64,000 nucleotides of DNA, from contig JAVSML010021635.1 in NCBI GenBank assembly GCA_038503035.1, positions 248,001 to 312,000 on the forward strand, read 5' to 3'. The stretch is from Crocodylus rhombifer. Taxonomy: Eukaryota; Chordata; Crocodylia; Crocodylidae. The position numbers were made by a program, and so were the translations under genes. Position 1 is the first letter of the stretch. Each line of letters starts with the position of its first letter. Shown one piece after another: positions 55,015-64,000 of this stretch. The notes under the pieces were generated by a model. The model had not been told where the DNA came from. It made no database searches and worked only from the letters and a program-made list of their open reading frames with translations.

Positions 55015-57972
55015 TAGTAACCCTTGCAAAGCCAGCAGACCAAGGCACTTAAGGGAGCCCACCCCTGCCCCAGCCCTGGCACAATCTGTGGGCAAGGCAA
55101 GAGCCCCCAAGGGCACACTTGCCTGCCTGTACACTAATGCCAGAAGCCTGGGCAAAAAGCAGGAGGAGCTCATCCTCCTGCTCAGTGCAAAGAACTATGA
55201 TGTCACTGGGATAACGGAGACCTGGTGGGACTCCACCCATGACTGGACCACGGGTATAGAGGGCTATACCCTGTACAGGAGGGATCGTGTTGACAAAAGG
55301 GGTGGGGGTGTAGCTCTCTATGTGAAGGAAAGCTACATGTCCCTGCAAGCTGATGTTGGCGACCAGCATGGACAGCTAGAGACCCTCTAGGTAAAAATTT
55401 GCGGGGAATACGGCACAGGGGACACAACGGTGGGAGTCTACTACAGACCTCCCACTCAAAGTCCTGAGCTTGACCAGGAGTTCGCCCGGGAACTGACTGA
55501 GGCCGCTTGCTCCAGGACCTTGGTTGTCATGGGTGACTTCAGTTACCCGGACATCTCGTGGGCAGATCACTCAGCAAAATCCGAGTGGTCGCAAAGCTTT
55601 CTCTCGTGTGTGGATGACCTCTACCTGACTCAAGAAGTCTATGGGCCAACCAGAGGCAAAGCGCTGCTCGACCTAGTACTGGCTACGGGGGACGACCTAA
55701 TCGGCGACCTAGTGATCGATGGGAAGCTAGGTGACAGCAACCACGAGCTGATCACCTTCACCATCTGCTGTAAAGCTGGCAAGTCAGTCAGCAACACAGA
55801 AGTCCTTGACTTCAGAAAAGCTGACTTTGACAAGCTCAAGAGGCTTGTCGGTCAGGCCCTTAGAGACCACGACCCCAGGGAGATGGGAGTTCAAGAAGAG
55901 TGGTTGCTTCTCAAGGAAGCGATCCTCAATGCACAAGCTAAATCTATTCCAACATGGAGGAAAGGCAGCAAGAAGGCACAGCAGCCCTCCTGGCTCTCCA
56001 GGGACCTAGCAGACCTCCTACGGCTAAAAAGGAAAGCCTACAAAGGATGGAGGATAGGATTCACCTCCAAGGAGGATTATTCTGCACTGGTCCGGTCCTG
56101 CAGGGAGCAAACCAGGAAAGCCAAGGCTGCAACTGAACTCCAACTAGCTTCAAGCATCAAGGACAACAAAAAGTCCTTTTTCAGATATGTGGGGAGCCGG
56201 AGGAAAAGCAAGGGCAACGCTGGACCCTTGCTGAACCAGATGGGGCAACTGACAACTGACGCCCAGGAAAAAGCCAACCTATTAAATAGGTACTTTGCGT
56301 CAGTCTTTCATCAGTCCCATGGGACGCCCATGCCTGCTATGGGACAGGGAGATCCAGGTGATGGGGATCCCCTACCCTCCATAAATGCTGACCTTGTGAA
56401 GGAACACCTTGAGAAGCTGGATACCTTCAAGTCAGCTGGCCCTGACAACCTGCACCCCAGGGTACTCAAGGAGCTGGTGAGCGTCATAGCCCAGCCCCTG
56501 GCATGGATCTTTGAAAACTCCTGGCGCTCTGGTGTAGTGCCCGAAGACTGGAAGAAGGCCAATGTGGTGCCGATCTTCAAGAAAGGGAGGAGAGTGGATC
56601 TGGCTAACGCCAGGCCCATTAGCCTGACTTCTATCCTGGGGAAGATCTTAGAAATGTTTATTAAGGAGGCCATCCTTGAGGGACTGGCCCAGGCTAACAT
56701 CCTAAGGGATAGCCAGCACGGGTTTGTTGCGGGTAGGTCTTGTTTGACCAATCTCATTTCCTTCTACGACCAGGTGACCTATCACCTGGACGAGGGAGAA
56801 GAGATTGATGTCATATATCTTGACTTCAAAAAAGCTTTTGATCTGGTATCCCATGATCACCTCTTGGCCAAACTGGCTAGTTGTGGCCTGGGCTCCACCA
56901 CGATCTGCTGGCTGGGAAATTGGCTCCATGGTCGGACCCAGAGGGTTGTAATTGATGGCAGTCACTCATCGTGGTGCCCTGTGACCAGTGGGGTCCCTCA
57001 AGGCTCTGTCCTTGGACCCATACTGTTCAACATCTTCATTAATGATGTGGACATTGGAGTCAGGAGTGGACTGGCCAAGTTCGCCGATGACACCAAACTT
57101 TGGGGCAAAGCATCCACACCAGAAGACAGGCGGGTGATCCAGGCTGACCTGGACAAGCTCAGCAAATGGGCAGACGAGAACCTGATGGTGTTTAACACCG
57201 AAAAATACAAGGTTCTCCAGCTTGGGAGGAAAAACCTGCAGCATCCTTCTAGGCTCGGCAGTGCTACGTTGGTTAGCACTACAGAAGAAAGAGACTTGGG
57301 GGTCATCATTGACCACAAGATGAACATGAGCCTGCAATGCGATGCTGTGGCTAGTAAAGTGACCAAAACGTTGGCTTGCATCCATAGATGCTTCTCGAGC
57401 AAATCCCGGGACCTCATTCTCCCCTTCTACTCAGCCTTGGTGAGGCCACAGCTGGAGTACTGCGTCCAGTTTTGGGCTCCACAATTCAAAAAGGATGTGG
57501 AGAAGCTTTCAAGAGTCCAGAGAAGAGCCACGCGCATGATCAGAGGTCAGGAAAACAGACCTTACGATGACAGGCTGAGAGACATGGGGCTCTTTAGCCT
57601 GGAAAAGCGTAGGCTCGGGGGTGATCTGATGGCCACCTATAAGTTTATCGGGGTGACCACCAGGATCTGGGGGAACGTTTGTTCACCAGAGCGCCCCAAG
57701 GGAAGACGAGGTCGAACGGTCATACGCTCCTGCAAGACCGCTTCAGGCTGGACATAAGGAAGAATTTCTTTACTGTCCGAGCCCCCAAGGTCTGGAACAG
57801 TCTGCCATCGGAGGTGGTTCAAGCACCTACATTGAACACCTTCAAGAGTAAATTGGATGCTTATCTTGCTGGGATCCTATAACCCCAGCTGACTTCCTGC
57901 CCTTTGGGCAGGGGGCTGGACTCGATGATCTCCCAAGGTCCCTTCCAGCCCTGATGTCTATGAAATCTATGA
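55015..57972 (+). mobile_element. CR1 LINE with nearly complete ORF2 (copy F), nested in copy E/G
   Basis: The insertion starts TAGTAACCCTTGCAAAGCC, close to the start of ORF2, so ORF1 is absent by 5' truncation. It ends GATGTCTATGAAATCTATG at 57972. It is flanked by the 8-bp duplication AAGTGCAG and lies antisense inside an older CR1. It belongs to the same subfamily as copy C but carries fewer lesions. By nesting it is younger than copy E/G. Confidence 0.93.
55021..57882 (+). pseudogene. CR1 ORF2 (endonuclease plus reverse transcriptase), two frame-breaking lesions
   Basis: About 950 codons, near the usual CR1 ORF2 length. Endonuclease: TLACLYTNARSLGKKQEEL, GITETWWDST, GGGVALYVKE, then TAG at 55388-55390 where copy C has Trp. 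The frame stays the same afterwards: VYYRPPTQSPELDQEF, VVMGDFSYPDISW, and GDSNHELITF, where the catalytic SDH box is SNH. Reverse transcriptase: FKSAGPDNLHPRVLKEL, NVVPIFKKGRRVDLANARP, SQHGFVAGRSCLTNL, VIYLDFKKAFDLVSHDHLL, SGVPQGSVLGPILFNIFIND and an intact FADD at 57080-57091. C-terminal: VRPQLEYCVQFWAPQFKK. One base is missing near 57650 relative to copy C, shifting the frame until the original end (DAYLAGIL, TAA at 57880-57882). The protein cannot be produced whole. Confidence 0.92.
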
Positions 57973-58893
57973 AAGTGCAGCACCCTGCACTTGTCAGTAT
58001 TGAAACGCATCCTGTTTTTGTTAGCCCACCCCTGTAACCTATCCAGGTCTTGCTGCAGTCTTTCCCTCCCTACTAGTGTGCTCAACTCACCCCAAATTTT
58101 GGTATCATCAACAAATTTAAACAGGTTGCTTTTCACCTCATCGTCCAAATTGCTGATAAAGAAATTGAACAGCGCGGGTCCAAGGACCGAGTCCTGGGGG
58201 ACTCTACTGCCCACTTCCCCCCAGGTCAAATATGACCCGTCCACCACCACCCTCTGAGTATGACCCTTGAGCCAATCTGCAATCCATCTGACGGTGTAGG
58301 CATCAATGCAACAGTTGCCTAGTTTTTTTAATGAGGATGGGGTGGGAGATGGTGTCAAAGGCCTTACTGAAGTCCAGAAAGACTACCTTTGTGGCAACAC
58401 CTGCATCCAATGCTTTTGTGACCTGATCATAAAAAGCAATCAGGTTGGTCTGACATGATCTGCCCCTAATGAAACCGTGCTGGTTGCCCTTGAGCATCAT
58501 CCCTGAAGCCGGCTCGTCACAGATATGCTCCTTGATGATCTTCTCAAAGAGTTTCCCTGGGATTGAAGTAAGACTGACAGGCCTATAGTTGCCCGGGTCC
58601 TCCCTCCTCCCTTTTTTAAAGTTGGGGACCATGTTGGCTATCTTCCAATCATCTGGCACCTGGCCCGAGCACCACGAGAGCTCATACAGCTGTGCCAAGG
58701 GCCCTGCAATAACCCCTACTAGCTCCCTCAACACCCTGGAGAGCATCTGGACCTGCTGATTTGAACATGTCCAGACCCTCCAGAAGCTCTCTAACCCAGT
58801 CCTCCCCAACCTGAGGTCTGGAGGCATCCCCCTCGAGTCTGTCTTGCATCACAGTGGGGAAGCCCCAATCCCTGCACAAGAAAACGGAAGGCT
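57973..58893 (-). mobile_element. CR1 LINE, 5' part (copy G), continuation of copy E
   Basis: On the minus strand it begins near 58893 with SVFLCRDWGFPTVMQ, then EGLDMFKSAGPDAL, GPLAQLYELSWCSGQVPDDW, NYRPVSLTSIPGKLFEKII, GNQHGFIRGRSCQTNLIAFY and VVFLDFSKAFDTISHPIL. It continues in another frame with RVVVDGSYLTWGEVGS, NLFKFVDDTKIWGELS and FNTDKCRVLH, where copy F interrupts it. The catalytic box is FVDD rather than FADD. Frameshifts lie near 58740 and 58330. The right copy of AAGTGCAG is at 57973-57980. The sequence resumes as copy E at 55014. Confidence 0.9.
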
Positions 58894-59740
58894 GGGGGGG
58901 GCAAGGGCGGTGGCACCCTTCTCTGGGCTGCACAGGCATCTCCTGGCCAGCCAGACGGGGGGGTTCACATGTGGCGGCTGCTGCTGCCGTCATCACCCAC
59001 CGCCCTGCTCCACCATGCCTGAGCTGCTTTCCCATGGCCGGTCGCACGTGCAGCTCCATGGGCTGCTGAAGGCTGGCATGTGATTGGCCAGGTGCAAGGC
59101 CTGTCAGCAGCCCACAGAAGAAAGTAGCGCAGCATTGACAGCAGCATGGGACAATGAGTGGTGGTGATGGTGGTGCAGGGCAGTGGGTGGTGATGGCAGC
59201 AACAGCCACCACGTGGGAAACCCCCCCATTAATTCCTCCTCCCAGCGCCACTGCTACATGCCTCCACAGGAGGGCATGGGAGACATGTGCCCCCAAATCT
59301 GCACAGGTTGCCACTGTGGGCTAGGGCTGGGGCTGTGCCAGGCTCTTCCCTTCATGGGGGTTGCACTATGCTGTGCTTGGGCTGGGCAGCAGTGGTGCTG
59401 GGAGGTGGGTTGTGGGGTCTATGGCAAATTCTGGAGTAGCTGCAGCCCTTCCTGTAGCCCCACTGCTGCCTGCCCCAGTGCACCCCAGCCTGGCTCCCTT
59501 CCAGGAAGAGCCTGGTGCTTTCACAGGCCCAGCCCACCCTGCACACAGATCTGGGGGTACATACCCCCCATGCCCTCCTGGAGTGCACACAGTGGTGGGA
59601 GCCACTCCCCTATCCACCCAGCACCCTCCAGATGAGCCACTCATGGCTCCATCCTGCACCTGGCTGCCTGCCCCAGCCCCACTTTCTCCCTCACTGAGGG
59701 GGCCTTAATCTGCCCGCCCTTAAAAACAAAAACAAAAAAT
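58894..59740. repeat. GC-rich repetitive block
   Basis: GC-rich sequence with G-runs (58890-58897, 58967-58973) and repeated GGTGG/CACCACC and CAGCAGC words. Long frames on both strands (for example 59183-59635 plus, 58682-59314 minus) have biased composition and no recognised domain beyond the CR1 end. It is probably the interior of the hAT-like element whose right end is at 59809. Confidence 0.4.
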
Positions 59741-59809
59741 ATAAGAGGGTACAGGAGTTGAAACTGAGTCAGAAGGGGTATGCTTATTTAAAAAGGTTGA
59801 AAACCCCTG
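59740..59809. mobile_element. Right end of a hAT-like element
   Basis: AAAAAGGTTGAAAACCCCTG ends at 59809; the reverse complement CAGGGGTTTTCAACCTTTTT is a classic hAT terminus. The upstream GTATGCTTATTT phrase is also typical. No matching left end was found; the insertion of CR1 copies may have separated it. Confidence 0.5.
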
Positions 59810-59929
59810 CTATAGTGGGCGAGCATTGAACCAGATATCTCTAGAACAACTATCCCTACTTAGTACCCTCCCTGGAATCTAGCATTATTGATTTGAATGT
59901 AGCAGGCTCCTCTTTCAGAGCTTGGGTTG

Positions 59930-60960
59930 AGTCCCAGGCTTGAGATCCTGCCGCTTTGATTGGTGGAGCCCATCAAAAAGACCTCCCCTGGACCTGATTG
60001 AAGACTGTAAACTGTCAGGTCCTGAAGACTTCAGGGGCGGTGCCCTGGAGCATATAAAAGAAGCTGCGTGCCCAGCACGAGGGGCAGATGCAGTGAGGGA
60101 CTCAAGAAGAGTGGAGCCAAGAAAAGCTGGGGAGCTCTCCCCCAGCAGGCAATAAACCCAAGGTTCCTGAAGCTGCCACTGGAGAAGCAGCTTTGGGAGC
60201 AGTGTGAGACCACTCAGGCTGTTGACAGTGCCCATGGACGGTGTGCGGAGACCTGGCCCTGGGACCAGTGTGAGACTGCATGGGCCTATCACAGTGCGCA
60301 ATTTGACATAGGGAGCCCGGGCTTTGGAAGCCGCAAGCAGTGGCTTGAGCCTGCAACCCCAGCAGGGCCAGCGGGCCACACAGTGTGGAGGGCAGTGAAT
60401 GGGGAAAGGGCCTTAGGGCTGCAGTGAGGTGGCTCCAGCCCCATCTCTTGGCAAGTGGCCAGGTCCCACAGTGCACAGGGCGGCACACGGGCCCGAGCCT
60501 TGGGAGCTAGGGAGCAGCAGAGGCTGCTTGGGTTAGCCACCTGGTGTGAGGGCCCGGCCTGTGCTAAGAGAGCCCTTAGTGCTGAGCCAGGGCATGGGAA
60601 AATGGTAGTGCCACAGCGTGAGGCCCAGCACCCAGGAACCAGCAGCAGTGGTGCAGCAGCTGAGAGGAGCTGAGCTCTCAGTGCCCAAAGTGAGGCACAG
60701 GATGGGGAGGAGTCGAGTGGCACAGGAGATGCCTGGAGAGGTGCTCCAGCAGAGGAGACCCCATCAAGCTGCGCTGACCACTGCCACCTGAGGGAGTGTG
60801 AGTCACTGTGACCTAGGGTCTCACAGGGGAAAGACGTTTGGGGCAGGCAAACCCAGAGAAGGGGCTGGGTGAGCAGCCCCTTGCCTAGTGAAGACCCTAA
60901 GTGGAGGGGGCCCTGGTGGTTCCTAGACACCAGCTCAAGGGACCCCATTGGAAGGAGGAC
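59930..60960 (+). mobile_element. Candidate LTR-like element (promoter and poly(A) signal within 100 bp)
   Basis: A reversed CCAAT box (ATTGG at 59959), a TATA box (TATAAAA at 60053-60059) and AATAAA (60151-60156) follow one another. The TATA-to-AATAAA spacing is about 95 bp, the U3-R layout of a retroviral-type LTR. Downstream sequence is GC-rich with repeated GTGTGAGAC(C/T) and CACAGTG words, then becomes AT-rich at 60965. No gag or pol frame is present, so it would be a solo LTR or a different repeat carrying its own promoter. Terminal TG...CA and flanking duplications were not found. The open frames here are domain-free. Confidence 0.35.
60053..60059 (+). promoter_or_regulatory. TATA box of the LTR-like element
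   Basis: TATAAAA preceded by GGAGCA and followed by GAAGCTGCG, with ATTGG about 90 bp upstream. The arrangement is promoter-like, but activity is unknown. Confidence 0.45.
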
Positions 60961-61324
60961 TATCTCTTACCATGGGTCAGGGACTATATTAAGGAATAGA
61001 TGTTATTAAGATTGTTCATGTTTGCACCTTATATTTTGTAATTGAAATGTTGTATTGTGATATTGTAAATAGTGTTATTTAGGGTTTGACCTTGGTTATT
61101 GGTTAGAGTTCTCTGTGTAAATATATGTATATTTTTATGTATAGTTTTATGTTTATGTATATTCTAACTTAATGAATTGTATATAGTTAAGAACTTTGGG
61201 CTTGGGCTAACTCTATAGAGGAAAGAGGGATCTGCTTGAAATTCTGGCATCCCTCTCACAGGACCCCCTCCTGCCTACCCATCCCATTCAATTGAGAATA
61301 GGGCACACCCTTGGGTGTACCCAG

Positions 61325-61640
61325 GTTACATGAAAATGCCAGAGGAGACATCTCCAACCATTCTGTTCAATAGCCATTATTAGATCTATCAACCATGAAT
61401 TTATCTAATCCCCTTTTGAACCTGACTATGCTATCTGCCTCCACCACCTCCTGTGGCAATGAGTTCCACAACTAGACATTGCATTAAAAAAATTACTCTT
61501 TCTTATTAGGCAAACCTGTTACTTACTAATTTCAGTGGGTGCTCTGTAGTTCTAGTATTCTGGGACTTGGTCAACAGTTCACTTGGGTCCATATCCTTCA
61601 TGTTTTTATATATCTCTATCATACCCCACTCTGTGGATGG
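61325..61640 (-). mobile_element. 3' remnant of an L3/CR1-like LINE on the minus strand
   Basis: Read on the minus strand it gives IEIYKNMKDMDPSELL, then phrases equivalent to the copy-B 3' region, including a GTGGAACTCATTGCCACAGG segment and a TTCAAAAGGGGATTAGATAA segment with TTCATGG after it. These are the conserved C-terminal and tail phrases of L3-type LINEs. It is only about 315 bp and inactive. Confidence 0.65.
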
Positions 61641-62566
61641 GTACCTGAACAGACATTTGGACTCCTGAGAGAGATTCTTCAAGGAGCCATTTAATTTGGG
61701 TTGTTCCCAAGTTATTCATCTCCCAGAGCCACTCTGGGAGAAAAATACAAGTGCCTGTACATGCATGGTTTCTCCTGGGAAAGAAGTGACTCTCCCAGAA
61801 GAAACTGAAGCCCTTAAACATTTCCCCTGATTTAGTAGTGAAATGTTGCAGTACTCATTCACTATTCTAAGCCTTCCAAAAAGATTTTTCCAAAATGACA
61901 CTTTTCAGGGGCAGAAAGAAGAAACCAGTTACAATGGGTGTTGTGGTGTAGTTCAAAGCATGTGCTTCTTTAATTGTGAAACTTTATAAATTTAAGGCTG
62001 TATAAATCTAAACTGATCTGCAACAAAAATTCAGGGGCCACTTTCATCTCATAATACAGATGGCCAAATGGCAACAAATAATTATGGTTAACTGGCACAC
62101 TTAACCACTCCTGACATCTTCCTGCCTGATCTGGATCTTCTATAGGAATTCCTTCCTTCTTGTATAATGGAATATTTTTTTCCTGAACAGAGGCAAAAAA
62201 TAGTTTTATACATTTTTAAAGAATATTTTATATCTGCTCTTTGCATTTTTCAAAAGATCATAGGATCGCGATGTGGCAGCCAGTCTGCCCTATTATATTG
62301 GGGGGTTTTCCAAGTTGAATTTCCTCCAGAGTCTTTCCAAAGGCAAGATGTAATAAAGATAGATCTTGATTCTGAGGTTATTCAAATACCTTCCCCTCCT
62401 AACAGTCTTCTTCCTTTTTGTATTTTTTATCTTGCCAACTTTTTACCAATTTGAGATTTTAGAATATTTAGAATGTCCTGTTGCTTCCTATCTCATGTAC
62501 TCAGAGTGATTTAATTAATTATCTACACAAACTTAAAACATGATAGTAGTCTCATAGTAGAGGTAG

Positions 62567-63020
62567 TTAGCTATGTTAATCTGAACTCAGTCTCTTAATG
62601 TGCCATACTGGCCTGTCTTCTGCCAGTATTCTACAGAAACACAGTTGGTCTTGCTTCAAGTCAAGTGCCAGTGGTCTCAATATGCATTTTGCTCAGTAAG
62701 ATATAATTGGAAGTATGCTGTTATTCATGGAAAGACAAAAATAAGCTAGTCCAAACAGGAAAGGTTTCTATACTATCTTCCTTTCAGTATAAGCAGAGAC
62801 CACAGCAATGCCCCTTGTTAAGTTTGCCTAAGTGTTTCAGCTGAAAAGGCAAACAAGGTTCTTTGGGTAAATCTGATATCTTTTATTAGACCAACTCAAA
62901 TAGTTGGAAAAATTCTTTGCTGCAGACTTTTGGGTACAATTACCCTTCGTCAGGCAGAGGAAGCTTCTGCAGATGGTCTGTACTCTTCCTGGACAGAGTA
63001 CTAAAGCAGACAGAGGCCAG
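62567..63020 (+). repeat. Interspersed repeat related to 39284-39400
   Basis: GTTAGCTATGTTAATCTGAA at 62568, then TCTTTGGGTAAATCTGATAT and CTTTTATTAGACCAACTC at 62860-62895, then ACCCTTCGTCAGGC at 62942. This is a well-known type of sauropsid repeat by appearance, whose modules match the copy at 39284. The name and class are not known to me. Confidence 0.5.
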
Positions 63021-63369
63021 TACCTATCCAAAAAAGCCAGTCAGTTAATATGTAAATTGGGTTGGTCAATGGGTGAAAGACAGGTTAGGGTGTAAGGTGG
63101 GGAGGGGAATGAATGTAGCTGTAATCAAAGGACAAGAGACAGGAGGGTGAGGGAAGGGAAGGGAATGCATATAGCTGGTAAAAAGTGGAGGGTTTACCTG
63201 AGGTGTCAGATGTTACGCCAGTTATAATATGTCAAAAATCCAATGTCTATATTTAATCCATGAATTTTTGAATCCAGTAAAATATCAGCTGAAAAGGGCC
63301 TTTTCCAGATGCTTATGTGCTGCGAGTCACACAGCAATTGCTTAACTCACAATCTGTTGAATTCCACCT

Positions 63370-64000
63370 ACAAGGATAGGGAAATGGATATGGAAACTCA
63401 TGGGCAGGAACCCTTGGCAAACCAGTATGAGGGGGAATGGAGTCCAGGAGATCCAGCTGTACTTTAAAGAAGCCTTACTGAGAGTGCAGGAGCAAACCAT
63501 CCCAATGCAGAGGAAGACTAGCAAGTATGGCAGAAGACCAGCTTGGCTTAGCAGGGAACTCTTCAGTAAACTAAACCACAAAAAGGATGCTTATAAGAAG
63601 TGAAAACTTGGACAAACAACTAGGGAAGAGCATAAAAGTATTGCTTGAGCATGGAGGGATGAAATCGGGAAGGCTAAAACACAGCTGAAGTTGCATTGCC
63701 AAGGGATGTGAAGGGTAACAAGGTGGGTTTCTACATGTATGTCAGTAACAAGGAAGATCAGGGAAAATAGGGAAGGCATAATAGTGACAGAGGATGCAGA
63801 ACAGGCTGAAGTGCTCAATGCCTTTTTCACCTCAGTCTTCACAGGCAAGGTCAGCTCCCAGACTACTGCACCAGGCAGCACAGTTTGGGGAGGAAGCAAG
63901 CCAACATTGGCTACAGAAGAAGTTAGGGACTACTTAGAAAATCTGGACATATACAAGTCCATAGGGCCAGATGGGATGCACCTGCAGGTGCTGAGGGAGT
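63370..64000 (+). mobile_element. CR1 LINE (copy H), runs off the window end
   Basis: ORF2 linker and start of reverse transcriptase: EIQLYFKEALLRVQEQ, KYGRRPAWLSRELFSKLNHK, then an in-frame TGA at 63601-63603 where Trp is expected and a second TGA near 63647. After a frame change comes EDAEQAEVLNAFFTSVFTGK and LENLDIYKSIGPDGMHLQVL, reaching the last base. The style (RRPAWLSREL, NAFFTSVF) is nearer to avian-type CR1 than to copies C and F. The remainder of the reverse transcriptase and the tail lie beyond the window. Confidence 0.85.

Noticed and set aside
54261..58893. Head-to-head pair of independent CR1 elements plus a third downstream
   Set aside because: The 8-bp duplication and the continuity of the E and G protein remnants show one older CR1 split by insertion of copy F.
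58682..59635. Long open frames on both strands in the 58.7-59.7 kb GC-rich block as genes
   Set aside because: Overlapping frames on both strands with biased composition; the only recognisable part is the CR1 segment below 58893.
17240..64000. ATG5 3' exons on the minus strand
   Set aside because: Expected from vertebrate gene order, but I could not recognise the conserved C-terminal coding sequence on the minus strand.
1..64000. CRISPR arrays, bacterial operons, phage or plasmid genes
   Set aside because: No regularly spaced direct repeats with unique spacers and no prokaryotic gene organisation; all signals are vertebrate.
1..64000. tRNA, rRNA or other structural RNA genes
   Set aside because: I saw no convincing cloverleaf with A and B boxes; a covariance-model scan would be needed to exclude them.

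Overview
The window is vertebrate nuclear DNA, most probably from a crocodilian, with a turtle as the alternative. Three things point there: spliced vertebrate exons with GT/AG junctions, several CR1-type LINEs of the kind that dominate archosaur and turtle genomes, and a large set of non-autonomous DNA transposons (hAT-like elements and MITEs). No bacterial, plasmid or phage feature is present. The organism is an inference from repeat content and protein similarity recalled from memory; no search was run.

Positions 1 to about 17,240 hold the 3' part of PRDM1 (BLIMP-1) on the + strand. The window opens inside a PR-domain exon. It then contains the second PR-domain exon, the large proline/serine-rich exon, and two exons completing five zinc fingers, followed by the stop codon and a long AT-rich 3' UTR. 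The five coding blocks join in phase to give 716 residues of an expected total of roughly 800. Upstream exons lie outside the window. Introns carry a few repeats, including a MITE with a perfect 16-bp hairpin.

From about 17.2 kb to 64 kb I find no convincing host exon. The stretch 17.2-23.6 kb is mostly unique AT-rich sequence with one MITE. From 23.6 kb it is a transposon graveyard: a 5'-truncated CR1 (23.6-25.1 kb), hAT elements, an older L3/CR1-like LINE broken by a MITE (36.2-39.3 kb), a long inverted repeat (40.5-40.8 kb), and a CR1 keeping both ORFs, with an SGNH-esterase-like ORF1 (44.5-48.3 kb). Further on come an antisense CR1 (49.0-50.5 kb), a locus with a TATA box and a broken Myb/SANT-like reading frame (51.3-52.9 kb), and a CR1 with a nearly complete ORF2 nested inside an older antisense CR1 (54.3-58.9 kb). 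The window ends with an LTR-like promoter region (59.9-60.2 kb), an L3 remnant, and another CR1 that runs off the end.

The host gene is a transcriptional repressor. The downstream elements are not a cooperating system; they are layered insertions whose order can partly be read from nesting and target-site duplications. The best candidates for something little described are the nested CR1 with its reconstructable empty site, the chimeric CR1 micro-insertion, the long inverted repeat and the Myb/SANT-like locus.
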